Positions 17,799-26,986 of a stretch of 64,000 nucleotides of DNA are shown one piece after another; the first letter of the stretch is position 1; each line of letters begins with the position of its first letter. Source of the DNA: Bacteroidota bacterium (GTDB taxonomy: Bacteria; Bacteroidota; Bacteroidia; NS11-12g; UBA955); contig JAQCBH010000010.1 of NCBI GenBank assembly GCA_027621365.1, forward strand, positions 1 to 64,000. The letters run 5' to 3'. A program made the position numbers and the translations under genes. The notes beneath the pieces are model-generated. The model did not search any database. It was not told where the DNA came from and saw nothing but the letters and a program-made list of their open reading frames with translations.

Positions 17799-20117
17799 AT
17801 GAACATTTCCACGCAGTGGTTGCGCGATTTGATAGACCTGGAACTGAGTGCCCAGGAGATGGCCGATCGCCTGTCGGTGTCAGGCCTTGAGGTGGAACAC
17901 TTAGAAAACTGGGAGTCTCTGCCCGGTGGCCTGCGCGGATTTGTCATTGGCCAGGTGTTGACCTGCGAAAAACACCCCAACGCCGACAAGCTTTCCTGCA
18001 CCACGGTTGATGTGGGAGCCGGCGAGTCCCTTTCGATTGTCTGTGGCGCCCCCAATGTGGCAGCCGGCCAAAAAGTGGTCGTCGCTACGGTAGGTTCGGA
18101 AATTTGTATGCCGGGCAAAGAGCCCTTTTTGATTGGCAAGAGCAAGATTCGCGGTGAGGTGTCTGAGGGCATGATTTGTGCCGAAGACGAGATGGGTTTA
18201 GGAAATAACCACGACGGAATTATGGTTCTTCCCGACGATGTTTCGGTGGGAATGTCGGCAGCTGATTATTTTGGTATTGTGCGCGACCAGGTGATGGAAA
18301 TTGGCTTAACCGCTAACCGCGGTGATGCCGCCTCTCACTTAGGGGTGGCCCGAGATTTGGCCGCATTGTTTGGGGCTAAGTTGAGACCAACGGCGCAAAC
18401 CGCCGCTCCTGGAGAGTCGGTAGCCCGAAAAATAGTAATTGAAAACGGCGAAGACTGTCGTCGCTACCGACTCATGGAGTTGACGGGTGCCTTTGTAAAG
18501 GCCTCATCAACGGTTGTTCAAAACCGTTTGCTCGCCATTGGCCTAGAACCCAAAAACAACTTGGTCGATTGCACCAACTATGTGCTTCACGAAACGGGCC
18601 AACCGGTTCATGCGTTTGATGCCGATAAGGTAGCTGGCGATATCCAGATTCGATTGGCCAAAAGCGGGGAAACCTTGGTGGTTTTAGGTGGCACCGAATT
18701 GAAGTTGAACATTGAAGATTTGGTGATTGCCGACGACAATGGCCCTATTGCCTTGGCTGGCGTCATGGGCGGCTTGCATTCGGCTGTCAACGAAAACACT
18801 CAGCGAATTTTGGTCGAAGTAGCCGACTTTCACCCCACCCGGGTGCGAAAAAGCGCCAAACGCCACACCTTGAACACCGACGCGTCTTTTCGTTTTGAAC
18901 GAGGAATTGATCGCAACGCGATACCCGAAGTAGCTTCTCGTTTGGCCTTTTTGATGCAGCGTGAGTCAGGAGCAGAGTGGCGTGGTTGGCGCGAGGAGTG
19001 CCCTGTTCCTTTTGAGCAAAAATACATAGCCCTTTCATTGGAATCATTGAATCGTTTTGCTGGATATGAAATTGAACGCGAAACGGTTTCGGCGGTTTTG
19101 AGCGGCTTGGGTTTTGGTTTAAAACCCAACCCCAAGGGTTTTGAGGTGGCGGTGCCGGCTTGGCGAAACGACATAGAAATTGACGTTGACCTGTATGAAG
19201 AGGTCATGCGCATTGACGGGTTTGACAAGGTGCCCATGTCGGGCAAAATGCAAGCCTCGTTGGGAGCCTTTTCGGGCATGGCCCAGCGCAAGCGTTTGAA
19301 TCGAGTTCGCCATTTCTTGGCTGGAGCAGGGTGGAACGAAGCGTCTACCAACTCCTTGACTTCGGCCTCTTGGTACAAGGGCCGTACGGATTTGGTGGAA
19401 TTGACCAACCCCTTGAGTAGCGACATGGCTGTCATGCGCGCCTCTTTGGTACCTGGCTTGTTGCAGTCTTTGGCTTTCAATGCCAAACGCCAGGCAGACC
19501 GTGTGCAGTTATTTGAAATAGGCAAGACCTACCACAAAACCGAAAATGGGTTCAAAGAAACTCCCACCCTGTGCATCGCTGTTTGGGGACGAGCCCTTCC
19601 CGAATCTTGGGAGAATGGCAACCAAAAAGTGGGGTATTACGATCTTCAGAAAGTGGCCTTGGGTATATTGGCCGCCTTGCGCAGCAAGGCGCGTTTGGAA
19701 GACTTTGTCATTGGTCAAGCTTCAGCTACTTGGTGCAAGCAAGCCGAATTGAAAGGAGAGGCTTGGACCATGGAAATACCCTTGAAGAAGCTGTTGGCTC
19801 AGCCCAACGAGGCGGTCAAGTATCAAGCCCCAGCCAAATTCCCTACGGTTCGTCGGGACTTGAGTTTGGTCGTTGACAAGGCCAAGAAATTTGCCGATTT
19901 GGAATCGGTGATCAAAGCCCAAAAGGTGAAAATCTTGCGTGATACTCGCGTGTTTGACATTTACGAAGGCAAACCCTTAGAGGCCAATCAAAAGGCCGTT
20001 TCTCTGTCCTTTTTCTTGAGTCGCCCCGATGCCACCTTGACCGACAAAGAGGCCGACGCAGCCATGGAAAAACTCATGAAAGCGTTTGAAGAAAGTGGGG
20101 CGCTGATTCGCCGCTAG
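17799..20117 (+). CDS. pheT: Phenylalanine--tRNA ligase beta subunit
   Basis: MNISTQWLRDLIDLELSAQEMADRLSVSGLEVE, tRNA-binding domain, B3/B4 and C-terminal FDX-ACB domain. Confidence 0.95.
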   Translation: MNISTQWLRDLIDLELSAQEMADRLSVSGLEVEHLENWESLPGGLRGFVIGQVLTCEKHPNADKLSCTTVDVGAGESLSIVCGAPNVAAGQKVVVATVGSEICMPGKEPFLIGKSKIRGEVSEGMICAEDEMGLGNNHDGIMVLPDDVSVGMSAADYFGIVRDQVMEIGLTANRGDAASHLGVARDLAALFGAKLRPTAQTAAPGESVARKIVIENGEDCRRYRLMELTGAFVKASSTVVQNRLLAIGLEPKNNLVDCTNYVLHETGQPVHAFDADKVAGDIQIRLAKSGETLVVLGGTELKLNIEDLVIADDNGPIALAGVMGGLHSAVNENTQRILVEVADFHPTRVRKSAKRHTLNTDASFRFERGIDRNAIPEVASRLAFLMQRESGAEWRGWREECPVPFEQKYIALSLESLNRFAGYEIERETVSAVLSGLGFGLKPNPKGFEVAVPAWRNDIEIDVDLYEEVMRIDGFDKVPMSGKMQASLGAFSGMAQRKRLNRVRHFLAGAGWNEASTNSLTSASWYKGRTDLVELTNPLSSDMAVMRASLVPGLLQSLAFNAKRQADRVQLFEIGKTYHKTENGFKETPTLCIAVWGRALPESWENGNQKVGYYDLQKVALGILAALRSKARLEDFVIGQASATWCKQAELKGEAWTMEIPLKKLLAQPNEAVKYQAPAKFPTVRRDLSLVVDKAKKFADLESVIKAQKVKILRDTRVFDIYEGKPLEANQKAVSLSFFLSRPDATLTDKEADAAMEKLMKAFEESGALIRR

Positions 20118-20125
20118 GGAGTTGA

Positions 20126-21196
20126 TTAATTCCCCATCTCTTTCAAGCGTTCGGCATTTTCTGCCACGCTCAAGGCATTGATGACCTCGTCTAGGTCGCC
20201 GTTGATGATGGCGTCCAAGTTGTAAAGGGTCAAGTTGATGCGGTGGTCGGTAACCCGGCCCTGGGGGTAGTTGTAGGTTCTGATTTTGGCTGAACGATCG
20301 CCACTTGAAACCAAGGTTTTGCGTTTACTGGCAATGGCCTCATTGTGTTTTTGCAGCTCCATTTCGTAGAGTTTGGTAGCCAGCATTTTCATGGCCTTCT
20401 CGCGGTTTTTCAGCTGGGTTCGCTCGGTTTGGCAAATGACCACAATGCCCGTGGGCTTGTGGGTCAACTGTACTTTGGTTTCTACCTTGTTCACGTTCTG
20501 ACCACCAGCACCACCGCTACGAGAAGTGTGCAACTCCACGTCAGACTCACGCAAATTGACATCAACTTCGTCTGCTTCAGGCATCACCACTACGGTAGCG
20601 GCTGAGGTGTGAATTCGGCCCTGGCTTTCGGTGGCCGGAACGCGCTGCACGCGGTGGGCGCCGCTTTCGTATTTCAAAACGCCATATGAACCGGGCTCGT
20701 TGATTTCGAATGAGATGCGGGAGTAACCGCCAGAAGAGGATTCGTTGTCCTCCAAGACCGAGGTTTGCCAGCCTTTGGTGTCGCAGTATCGCTTGTACAT
20801 GCGATAGAGGTCGCCGGCAAAAATGGCCGCTTCGTCGCCACCGGTACCCGCCCGAATTTCCACCACAGCCGGTTTGGCGTCTTCGGGGTCTTTGGGTAGC
20901 AATTGCAGTCGAATGCGTGACTCTAGATCCTCTTGTTGGGCCTCGAGCAACTCAAGCTCTTCTTTGGCCATGTCCTTGAGTTCCTTGTCCTTCTCATTTT
21001 TGAGAATGTCGCGGGCTTCGGTGATTCCCTCGTGCCAGGCCTTGTATTCGAAATAACTATCGACAACCTCTTCTAGGTCGCGGTATTCTTTGTTGAGCTG
21101 CGCAAAACGCTTTTGGTCGACCACCACTTCGGGCGAGCCGAGCAAGAGCTCAATTTCTTTGTATCGGGCGTGTATGGCTTCGAGTTTATCGAGCAT
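20126..21196 (-). CDS. prfA: Peptide chain release factor 1
   Basis: [44 protein letters not shown] (GGQ motif). Confidence 0.96.
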   Translation of the reverse strand: MLDKLEAIHARYKEIELLLGSPEVVVDQKRFAQLNKEYRDLEEVVDSYFEYKAWHEGITEARDILKNEKDKELKDMAKEELELLEAQQEDLESRIRLQLLPKDPEDAKPAVVEIRAGTGGDEAAIFAGDLYRMYKRYCDTKGWQTSVLEDNESSSGGYSRISFEINEPGSYGVLKYESGAHRVQRVPATESQGRIHTSAATVVVMPEADEVDVNLRESDVELHTSRSGGAGGQNVNKVETKVQLTHKPTGIVVICQTERTQLKNREKAMKMLATKLYEMELQKHNEAIASKRKTLVSSGDRSAKIRTYNYPQGRVTDHRINLTLYNLDAIINGDLDEVINALSVAENAERLKEMGN

Positions 21197-21779
21197 GGTT
21201 GAATTGGTTGTGAAGGGTGAGAACCTGTTCAATTAGGCTTTCAGACCCGTTGTTTTGAATGAGGTGTTGACACAAAGGTTCCCAGCGCTCTTGGGGCCAT
21301 TGGGCGTTCATGCGGGCTTCAATGGCGGCCTCATCCAAGCCGTCGCGTTGCATGACACGGTCCAAGCGAACAGACGTGTTGGCCAGCACCCCGACTACGG
21401 TGTCTACGGTTTTGTCAGCCCCGCTCTCAAACAGAATGGCGGCTTCTTTGATGGCGTATGAATGGCCTTCGCCTTGTCGTTCGGCGCACCAGGCGTCCCA
21501 ACGAGCGAATACACGAGGATGAACCAGGGCGTTGAGTTGTTCGCGCAAGGTGGGTTCATCAAAGAGGCGTTTTCGCACTACGCCAGCCTGGAATTGGCCA
21601 CCCTGGTATACCTCTGGGCCGAACAAATAAATCAGCGGCTCGCGCAGACTGGCATCTTCGTTGTAAAGGGCCTTGGCCTCTTTGTCAGCTTCGTAAACAG
21701 GCACACCGAGTTGGGCAAAAATCTGGCAAACGGTCGATTTGCCGCTGCCAATTCCCCCGGTTACCCCAACGCGCAGCAC
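21186..21779 (-). CDS. coaE: Dephospho-CoA kinase
   Basis: [34 protein letters not shown]. Confidence 0.94.
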   Translation of the reverse strand: MLRVGVTGGIGSGKSTVCQIFAQLGVPVYEADKEAKALYNEDASLREPLIYLFGPEVYQGGQFQAGVVRKRLFDEPTLREQLNALVHPRVFARWDAWCAERQGEGHSYAIKEAAILFESGADKTVDTVVGVLANTSVRLDRVMQRDGLDEAAIEARMNAQWPQERWEPLCQHLIQNNGSESLIEQVLTLHNQFNHAR

Positions 21780-21782
21780 GGT

Positions 21783-22094
21783 TTATTTGCTTTCGGTAGC
21801 GGCAGGGTAGTGGGCCTGGGTCAACTCCATGCTCACGGCGCTTTTTTCAATGCGCAACTTGCCTTCTTCTACCTCGATAACGAAGTGGGTGTCGGCCACG
21901 GTGGTGATTTTGCCATGAATGCCACCAGAGGTGACGATTTTGTCCCCTTTGCTCAGGCTTTCCATGTGGGCCTTGGCCTTTTTTTGCTTGCGCATTTGGG
22001 GCCAAATCATGAACAAAAAGAAAACAGCCATGATCAGCAACATGGGAATCATGTCCATGCCGCCTTGGCCTTGTAGTATGGTGTAAATAGTCAT
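21783..22094 (-). CDS. yajC: Preprotein translocase subunit YajC
   Basis: Single TM then MIWPQMRKQKKAKAHMESLSKGDKIVTSGGIHGKI. Confidence 0.93.
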   Translation of the reverse strand: MTIYTILQGQGGMDMIPMLLIMAVFFLFMIWPQMRKQKKAKAHMESLSKGDKIVTSGGIHGKITTVADTHFVIEVEEGKLRIEKSAVSMELTQAHYPAATESK

Positions 22095-22097
22095 GTT

Positions 22098-22592
22098 TTA
22101 GTGAAAGTCGTCGTGGTCTTCGGTGGCTAAAATGTGGGCCCTAAAAATGAGGGTTTCTAGCCGGTTTTCGGCATTGTCAAAAACCACATTGATGCTCTTT
22201 TCCACCAGCGGATTGTCAGTACCGCCTTTGCCATTCGAGTCAAAAGTGGCGGTAATGCTGCCTTCCCCACCAGGTGGGATCAAGTCTTTGGTCCAGTTGG
22301 GAGTGGTGCATCCGCAGGAAGCTTGAACATTGGCGATGCTCATGGGGCCGTCGCCGGTGTTTTTGAATTTGTAGACGTGCTGCACCTTTTCGCCGTCGTT
22401 GATTTGGCCAAAGTAGAAAGCGGTGTCCTCGAACACGGCACGACCTTGGGGCCCAGCGGGAACAGCGGGGTTGTCAAGCGTAGCGGGGTTGTCTTCGATG
22501 TCTTCGGCGTCAAAACTGCGATTGCCCGAGCCGGAGCAAGAGGCCAAGGCCACAAGGGTAAGGGCCGCCAGGGTGTGCAAAACCTTGTTCAT
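22098..22592 (-). CDS. DUF1573 domain-containing lipoprotein
   Basis: Lipobox LASCSGSG; FGQINDGEKVQHVYKFKNTGDGPMSIANVQASCGCTTPNW. Confidence 0.88.
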   Translation of the reverse strand: MNKVLHTLAALTLVALASCSGSGNRSFDAEDIEDNPATLDNPAVPAGPQGRAVFEDTAFYFGQINDGEKVQHVYKFKNTGDGPMSIANVQASCGCTTPNWTKDLIPPGGEGSITATFDSNGKGGTDNPLVEKSINVVFDNAENRLETLIFRAHILATEDHDDFH

Positions 22593-22596
22593 GAGA

Positions 22597-22604
22597 CAAA
22601 AATA
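22597..22604 (-). promoter_or_regulatory. -7 element TATTTTTG, 4 nt before ATG of the DUF1573 gene
   Basis: TAnnTTTG; spacer TCTC. Confidence 0.75.
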
Positions 22605-23537
22605 TCAATTCTGCTTGAGACCGCGGCCGCTCTTGACGATTTTGCCTTCGGCTTCGAGCTGTATGCGCAAGCGATCCAAAACGCCGTTGATGAAGCGAGA
22701 AGAATTGGGCGTGGAGTAGTTCTTGGTGATTTCCAGATACTCGTTGATAGTCACCTTGACGGGAATCTCGGGGCAGTGCAGGAATTCGGCCAAGGTCAAC
22801 TTGATGATGAGCAAGTCCAAAATGGCAATGCGGCCCGGGTCCCAGTTGGTGGTTACCCCCGACACCAACTGCTCGTACTCTTCGCCCTCTTGAGCGCAGT
22901 GCTTTAGCAGGTTCTGGGCGAAGATCCAATCTTCGTGACCGGCGCTTAAGGCGGCAGGGGTATGAATCTTGCCGGGCTTGGCAGAGGCAAGGGTTTTGCC
23001 AATTTCGCGCGACACATAGGGATCATCGTCCGTCCACAAGGGGTAGTACTCAACCAAAGCGTCGTGAAACGGTTCGTAGGCTTCAAACAGGTGTGTGAAG
23101 AGGTTCTCCAAGAAATATTGCTGCTGCTCAAAGTTGGGCTCGTCAAAAATGGAAAAGTCCTGCCAGAAGGGCTGGGCGCTTAATTCTTTGATCCACTCTT
23201 CGATGTTCTTCTGCAAATCGCTCCAATCAAAGGGTGACGATTTGCCGCTCAAGGAAGCGTTGTACAGATCTTGAACCAAACCGCTGTGGTTCAAAATGCC
23301 GTAGGCGCGAATCTTCGCGGCATCGGGGTAAAATTTGGATTTTTCTAGGCCTTGTTTCTCCGAAAGATGTTCTTGCAGGGCGTGAGGCAGAGCCAATAGG
23401 TGCAAGTAAAAAAGGTGGCTTTCGTTGAGTCGCTCTTTGAGCTGATCAATTTCGGGGGCCAGGGCACCGCTGCCGCTTTGCTGCCAAGCGTACAAAGACT
23501 GCAAAGTCTTTACGCGTACGAGTCTTCGGGATATCAT
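22605..23537 (-). CDS. nusB: Transcription antitermination factor NusB
   Basis: RRLVRVKTLQSLYAWQQSG...KVTINEYLEITKNYSTPNSSRFINGVLD. Confidence 0.93.
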   Translation of the reverse strand: MISRRLVRVKTLQSLYAWQQSGSGALAPEIDQLKERLNESHLFYLHLLALPHALQEHLSEKQGLEKSKFYPDAAKIRAYGILNHSGLVQDLYNASLSGKSSPFDWSDLQKNIEEWIKELSAQPFWQDFSIFDEPNFEQQQYFLENLFTHLFEAYEPFHDALVEYYPLWTDDDPYVSREIGKTLASAKPGKIHTPAALSAGHEDWIFAQNLLKHCAQEGEEYEQLVSGVTTNWDPGRIAILDLLIIKLTLAEFLHCPEIPVKVTINEYLEITKNYSTPNSSRFINGVLDRLRIQLEAEGKIVKSGRGLKQN

Positions 23538-23594
23538 AGGACGTTAGAACGAGGCCACAAAGATAGGGCTCGTTCTTGGAATTTGGTTTTTGAA

Positions 23595-24275
23595 TTAGGC
23601 GAGAAGCCCGTCAAAAACAGAGCGACCATCCAGGTTGCGCAAGAAATCGGTGGCACAGCGCTCGGGGTGTGGCATCATGCCGAACACGTTTTTACCCGCA
23701 TTGCAAATGCCCGCAATGTGGTTCAAGGAACCATTGGGGTTGTGCTGGTCGCCTAGTTCTCCCTCGGGAGAGCAATAGCGAAAGACTACCTGACCATTGG
23801 CCTCTAGTTTCGCCAAGGTTTGTTCATCGCAATAGAAACGGCCCTCACCGTGGGCGATGGGAACTTCAATGGCTTGACCCATTTCCAAACTCTTGGTAAT
23901 GGCCAATTCGGTATTGCCTGGGGTCAGGTGAACGTTTTGGCAGATGAATTTCATGCTGGTGTTGCGAAGCAATGCACCGGGCAGAAGGCCGCTTTCGCAG
24001 AGAATTTGAAATCCGTTGCAAATGCCCATAACAAAACCGCCGTTAGCGGCATGCTCAGCCACAGCATCCATGACGGGAGACAATTTGGCAATGGCACCTG
24101 AACGCAGGTAGTCGCCATACGAAAAGCCACCGGGAAGAAAAATGTGGGTGCAGCCCTTCAAGTCGCTGTCCTTGTGCCAGAGTTTTTCAACAGTCTGGTC
24201 GCTGTAGGTCGACAACACCTCGATGAGGTCTTGATCGCAATTGGAGCCCGGAAATACGACTACACCAAATTTCAT
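23595..24275 (-). CDS. purQ: Phosphoribosylformylglycinamidine synthase subunit PurQ
   Basis: FGVVVFPGSNCDQD, GICNGFQILCESGLLPGALL, MPHPER. Confidence 0.95.
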   Translation of the reverse strand: MKFGVVVFPGSNCDQDLIEVLSTYSDQTVEKLWHKDSDLKGCTHIFLPGGFSYGDYLRSGAIAKLSPVMDAVAEHAANGGFVMGICNGFQILCESGLLPGALLRNTSMKFICQNVHLTPGNTELAITKSLEMGQAIEVPIAHGEGRFYCDEQTLAKLEANGQVVFRYCSPEGELGDQHNPNGSLNHIAGICNAGKNVFGMMPHPERCATDFLRNLDGRSVFDGLLA

Positions 24276-25261
24276 GGTGCAAATATAGCCTTCAAGGCCC
24301 GGCGGTTCACCTCAGAAATGGCCTCAGGTTTCAAGTCGTGGAAAAAAGGGTGCTTGCTTTTGTAAATGGAGTCGCTGTGCGTGGAGTGAAGCGCTTGTCG
24401 AGAGATGAAAAATGGAATTCGAAGCCAGGCGCAAAATGTACTTAAGGCAAAAAAGCTTTTCAGCCAAAGCCCATCCAATCGTAAGGGGGGTCGGCGAACA
24501 CCCAAATGATTGGCGATGTCGCCAAACAGCTCGGCATAGGTCATTGTCTCAGACACGCAGATCTCTCGCGTTTCCCAACGCTGCTTTTCGTATAGGTCCA
24601 GCATGTGGCGGCATACATCTTCAACGCCCACAAACCCATTAGTACCGGTGGGCATGAAGGGAATCTTGTTTTTGACCATTCGGTACAGCTGATTGCTGCC
24701 GCTGTGGCCGTCGCCAAAACCCAGAATAATGCCGGGGTTTACACAGGACGCTTGAAGCCCCTCTTCTACCCCGCGCCAGAGTTCCAATTCGGCTAGGTAC
24801 TTGGACACGGCGTAGTCGGTGTTGTATTTGCTCTCCTTGTATTCGGTGTCCTCACTGATGGGTGCGCGGCTTCCGGTTCGGCCAATAGCCGCCACCGATG
24901 AGGCAAGAATCAGCGGCTTTTGGGTTCTCAAACAGGCATTGACCACGTTTCGTGTTCCTAGCACGTTGGTTTCCATCAACTCATCAAAATCAGCCTTGCG
25001 AAAACTCACTTTAGCGGCACAATGAAACACGGCATCAACGGTGGCAAATGCCTTTTCCAATTCTTCCCCGTCTTGCAGATCCAAGTCTATCCACGTGGGT
25101 TTGGTGCTGCTGTTACGAAAGTTTCGAACGCGTTCAAACAAGGCCAGAGACGAGTGTTCGCGCTTAGCGGCTAGGACCTCGTAACCCTTTTCGAGAAGGG
25201 TGCATACAAGATGCGAGCCCAAAAAGCCTGTTGCCCCGGTGACTAATGCTCGTTGAGCCAT
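24272..25261 (-). CDS. NAD-dependent epimerase/dehydratase (extended SDR)
   Basis: ALVTGATGFLGSHLVCTLLEKGYEV; YxxxK in YAVSKYLAELE. Confidence 0.88.
   Translation of the reverse strand: MAQRALVTGATGFLGSHLVCTLLEKGYEVLAAKREHSSLALFERVRNFRNSSTKPTWIDLDLQDGEELEKAFATVDAVFHCAAKVSFRKADFDELMETNVLGTRNVVNACLRTQKPLILASSVAAIGRTGSRAPISEDTEYKESKYNTDYAVSKYLAELELWRGVEEGLQASCVNPGIILGFGDGHSGSNQLYRMVKNKIPFMPTGTNGFVGVEDVCRHMLDLYEKQRWETREICVSETMTYAELFGDIANHLGVRRPPLRLDGLWLKSFFALSTFCAWLRIPFFISRQALHSTHSDSIYKSKHPFFHDLKPEAISEVNRRALKAIFAP
24280..24287 (-). promoter_or_regulatory. -7 element TATATTTG, 4 nt before ATG of purQ, embedded in the 3' codons of the upstream epimerase gene
   Basis: TAnnTTTG; spacer CACC; encodes part of ...AIFAP*. 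Confidence 0.6.
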
Positions 25262-25265
25262 GGTT

Positions 25266-25273
25266 CAAAAGTA
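25266..25273 (-). promoter_or_regulatory. -7 element TACTTTTG, 4 nt before ATG of the epimerase gene
   Basis: TAnnTTTG; spacer AACC. Confidence 0.75.
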
Positions 25274-25343
25274 CACCGAAGGGTGTTTGCTAAAAAACAG
25301 GTTTCAACACAAACCCAGTCAACAATCCCAATTTAAATATTAA

Positions 25344-25351
25344 TACTTTTG
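25344..25351 (+). promoter_or_regulatory. -7 element TACTTTTG, 4 nt before ATG of the FN3-like lipoprotein gene
   Basis: TAnnTTTG; spacer CGAG. Confidence 0.75.
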
Positions 25352-25355
25352 CGAG

Positions 25356-26975
25356 ATGAAATACGCTGCTTTTGTGCTTCTCGTTGGGTTGGCATTCGTC
25401 GCCTGCGAAAAAGAAGAGGGACTACTCTCGAAGAAAGAAAAAAAAGGAACAGGCATCCCAGTGGTGGAATGGGTTGACACCCTTAACACAGATAGCTTGT
25501 ACTACAAAAAAGCGTTTGCTCAAGCGGTTGTTGTTGCCGATAGTGGCCTCCCTGTGAGCGAACGGGGGTTCGTGATTTCTACATCTGAAGCACCTAGCAT
25601 TGACGACCCTAAAACCCAATGCGGCCAAGGCCTAGGCGTGTTTCAAGCCTTCGTTAAAAACTTGGACTATGGGCAGACCTACCATCTTCGCGCTTATGCG
25701 ATCAACGAGCTTGGGGTCGGATACAGCGAAGAACTTTCATTTGAAAGTTACAAACTAGACTTGCCTACGGTCACAGCCAAGAGCACAGTGGCCAATATTA
25801 AAATAGACGCGACAGCAGAAGTGTCTGGCGAGGTTGTTTCGTCAAACGGAGGAACAGTCACCGAGCGTGGGGTGGTTTGGTCAAGTAGCCCTAACCCAAC
25901 CATTAACGATAACAAAAAAAGCAATGGTTCTGGCTTGGGGAAATTTAGCGTTGTCCTGACTGGGCTTCAGTACAGCACAAAGTATTACTACAGGGCCTAC
26001 GCCATCAATGAAGCAGGAACCGCCTACAGTGACGAGTATTCGTTTGACAGTTATGCGCTACAGTTGGCATCTGTATCTGTTGGAAGCGCCCCTACGGTCA
26101 TTTCCCAAGGTGGAGCACAAATTACCGGAAATGTAACCTCTGCGAATGGGGGTACAGTGAGCGATCGAGGCATCGTGTGGTCGACTAGCCCCAACCCAAC
26201 AACAAACAACAAAAAAGCGAGTAGCGGAAGCGGAGTTGGCAGCTTCAACGCCACATTGTCTGGATTAAGCATCAACACAAAGTACTATTATCGGGCCTAT
26301 GCCACCAACGAGGCGGGTACCGCATATAGTTCGGAATATTCGTTCAACAGCAAAACAGTAAACCTGCCCTCTGTTTCTGTAAATAGCAGCCCCAATAGCG
26401 TGGGTTCGGGCACCGCACAAATTTCGGGCAATGCAACCTCTGCGAATGGGGGTACAATTAGCGAGCGCGGCATTGTGTGGTCGACGAGCCCCAACCCAAC
26501 AACGAGTAACAACAAAGTGAGCAGCGGTAGCGGAACAGGCACCTTTGCAGGAAACCTGTCGGGATTGAGCAACTTTACAAAATACTATTATCGGGCCTAT
26601 GCCATCAATGAGGCAGGCACCGCCTACAGTTCTGAGTACTCGTTCAATAGTTACGAACCCCCATGCACGATTAATCAAGGCACAACGGGGTCGACCTACT
26701 CCATACAGATCACGTCAAAAAGCTCTTTTCAACCAGGGGAGTCAATCAAGGTAACCATGTACAGTTCCATATATTCGTTCGGTCAGGCGTCTTCTGTGAA
26801 ACTATACAACGGCGATAACCTCGTTTATACATTTGGAAGTTGGTTGGTTTTTGACAGCAACAACAGCCGACAGTTTTCTCTGCCTAGTTCACTGGCTACA
26901 TCTAACTGCTATAACATACGGGTCTATAAAGGAAGTGATGTTTATGTATCCCCAAAATTCACCGTTAAACCCTAA
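25356..26975 (+). CDS. Lipoprotein with about four tandem fibronectin-like repeats and a unique C-terminal domain
   Basis: Lipobox LAFVACEK; repeats GGTVTERGVVWSSSPNPTINDNK...TKYYYRAYAINEAGTAYS. Confidence 0.8.
   Translation: MKYAAFVLLVGLAFVACEKEEGLLSKKEKKGTGIPVVEWVDTLNTDSLYYKKAFAQAVVVADSGLPVSERGFVISTSEAPSIDDPKTQCGQGLGVFQAFVKNLDYGQTYHLRAYAINELGVGYSEELSFESYKLDLPTVTAKSTVANIKIDATAEVSGEVVSSNGGTVTERGVVWSSSPNPTINDNKKSNGSGLGKFSVVLTGLQYSTKYYYRAYAINEAGTAYSDEYSFDSYALQLASVSVGSAPTVISQGGAQITGNVTSANGGTVSDRGIVWSTSPNPTTNNKKASSGSGVGSFNATLSGLSINTKYYYRAYATNEAGTAYSSEYSFNSKTVNLPSVSVNSSPNSVGSGTAQISGNATSANGGTISERGIVWSTSPNPTTSNNKVSSGSGTGTFAGNLSGLSNFTKYYYRAYAINEAGTAYSSEYSFNSYEPPCTINQGTTGSTYSIQITSKSSFQPGESIKVTMYSSIYSFGQASSVKLYNGDNLVYTFGSWLVFDSNNSRQFSLPSSLATSNCYNIRVYKGSDVYVSPKFTVKP
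25495..26660 (+). repeat. Tandem repeats of about 300 bp encoding FN3-like modules (three strong copies and one degenerate N-terminal copy)
   Basis: Near-identical blocks around 25810, 26110 and 26410 (tctgcgaatgggggtac, gtgtggtcgac-agccccaacccaac). Confidence 0.85.
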
Positions 26976-26986
26976 ACACCTAAAAA

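Noticed and set aside
18830-19525. Minus-strand 231-aa ORF inside pheT
   Set aside because: Antisense to pheT; shadow ORF.
21462-22076. Plus-strand 204-aa ORF
   Set aside because: Antisense to coaE and yajC.
26265-26678. Minus-strand ORFs over the FN3-like repeats
   Set aside because: Antisense shadows that simply mirror the repeats.
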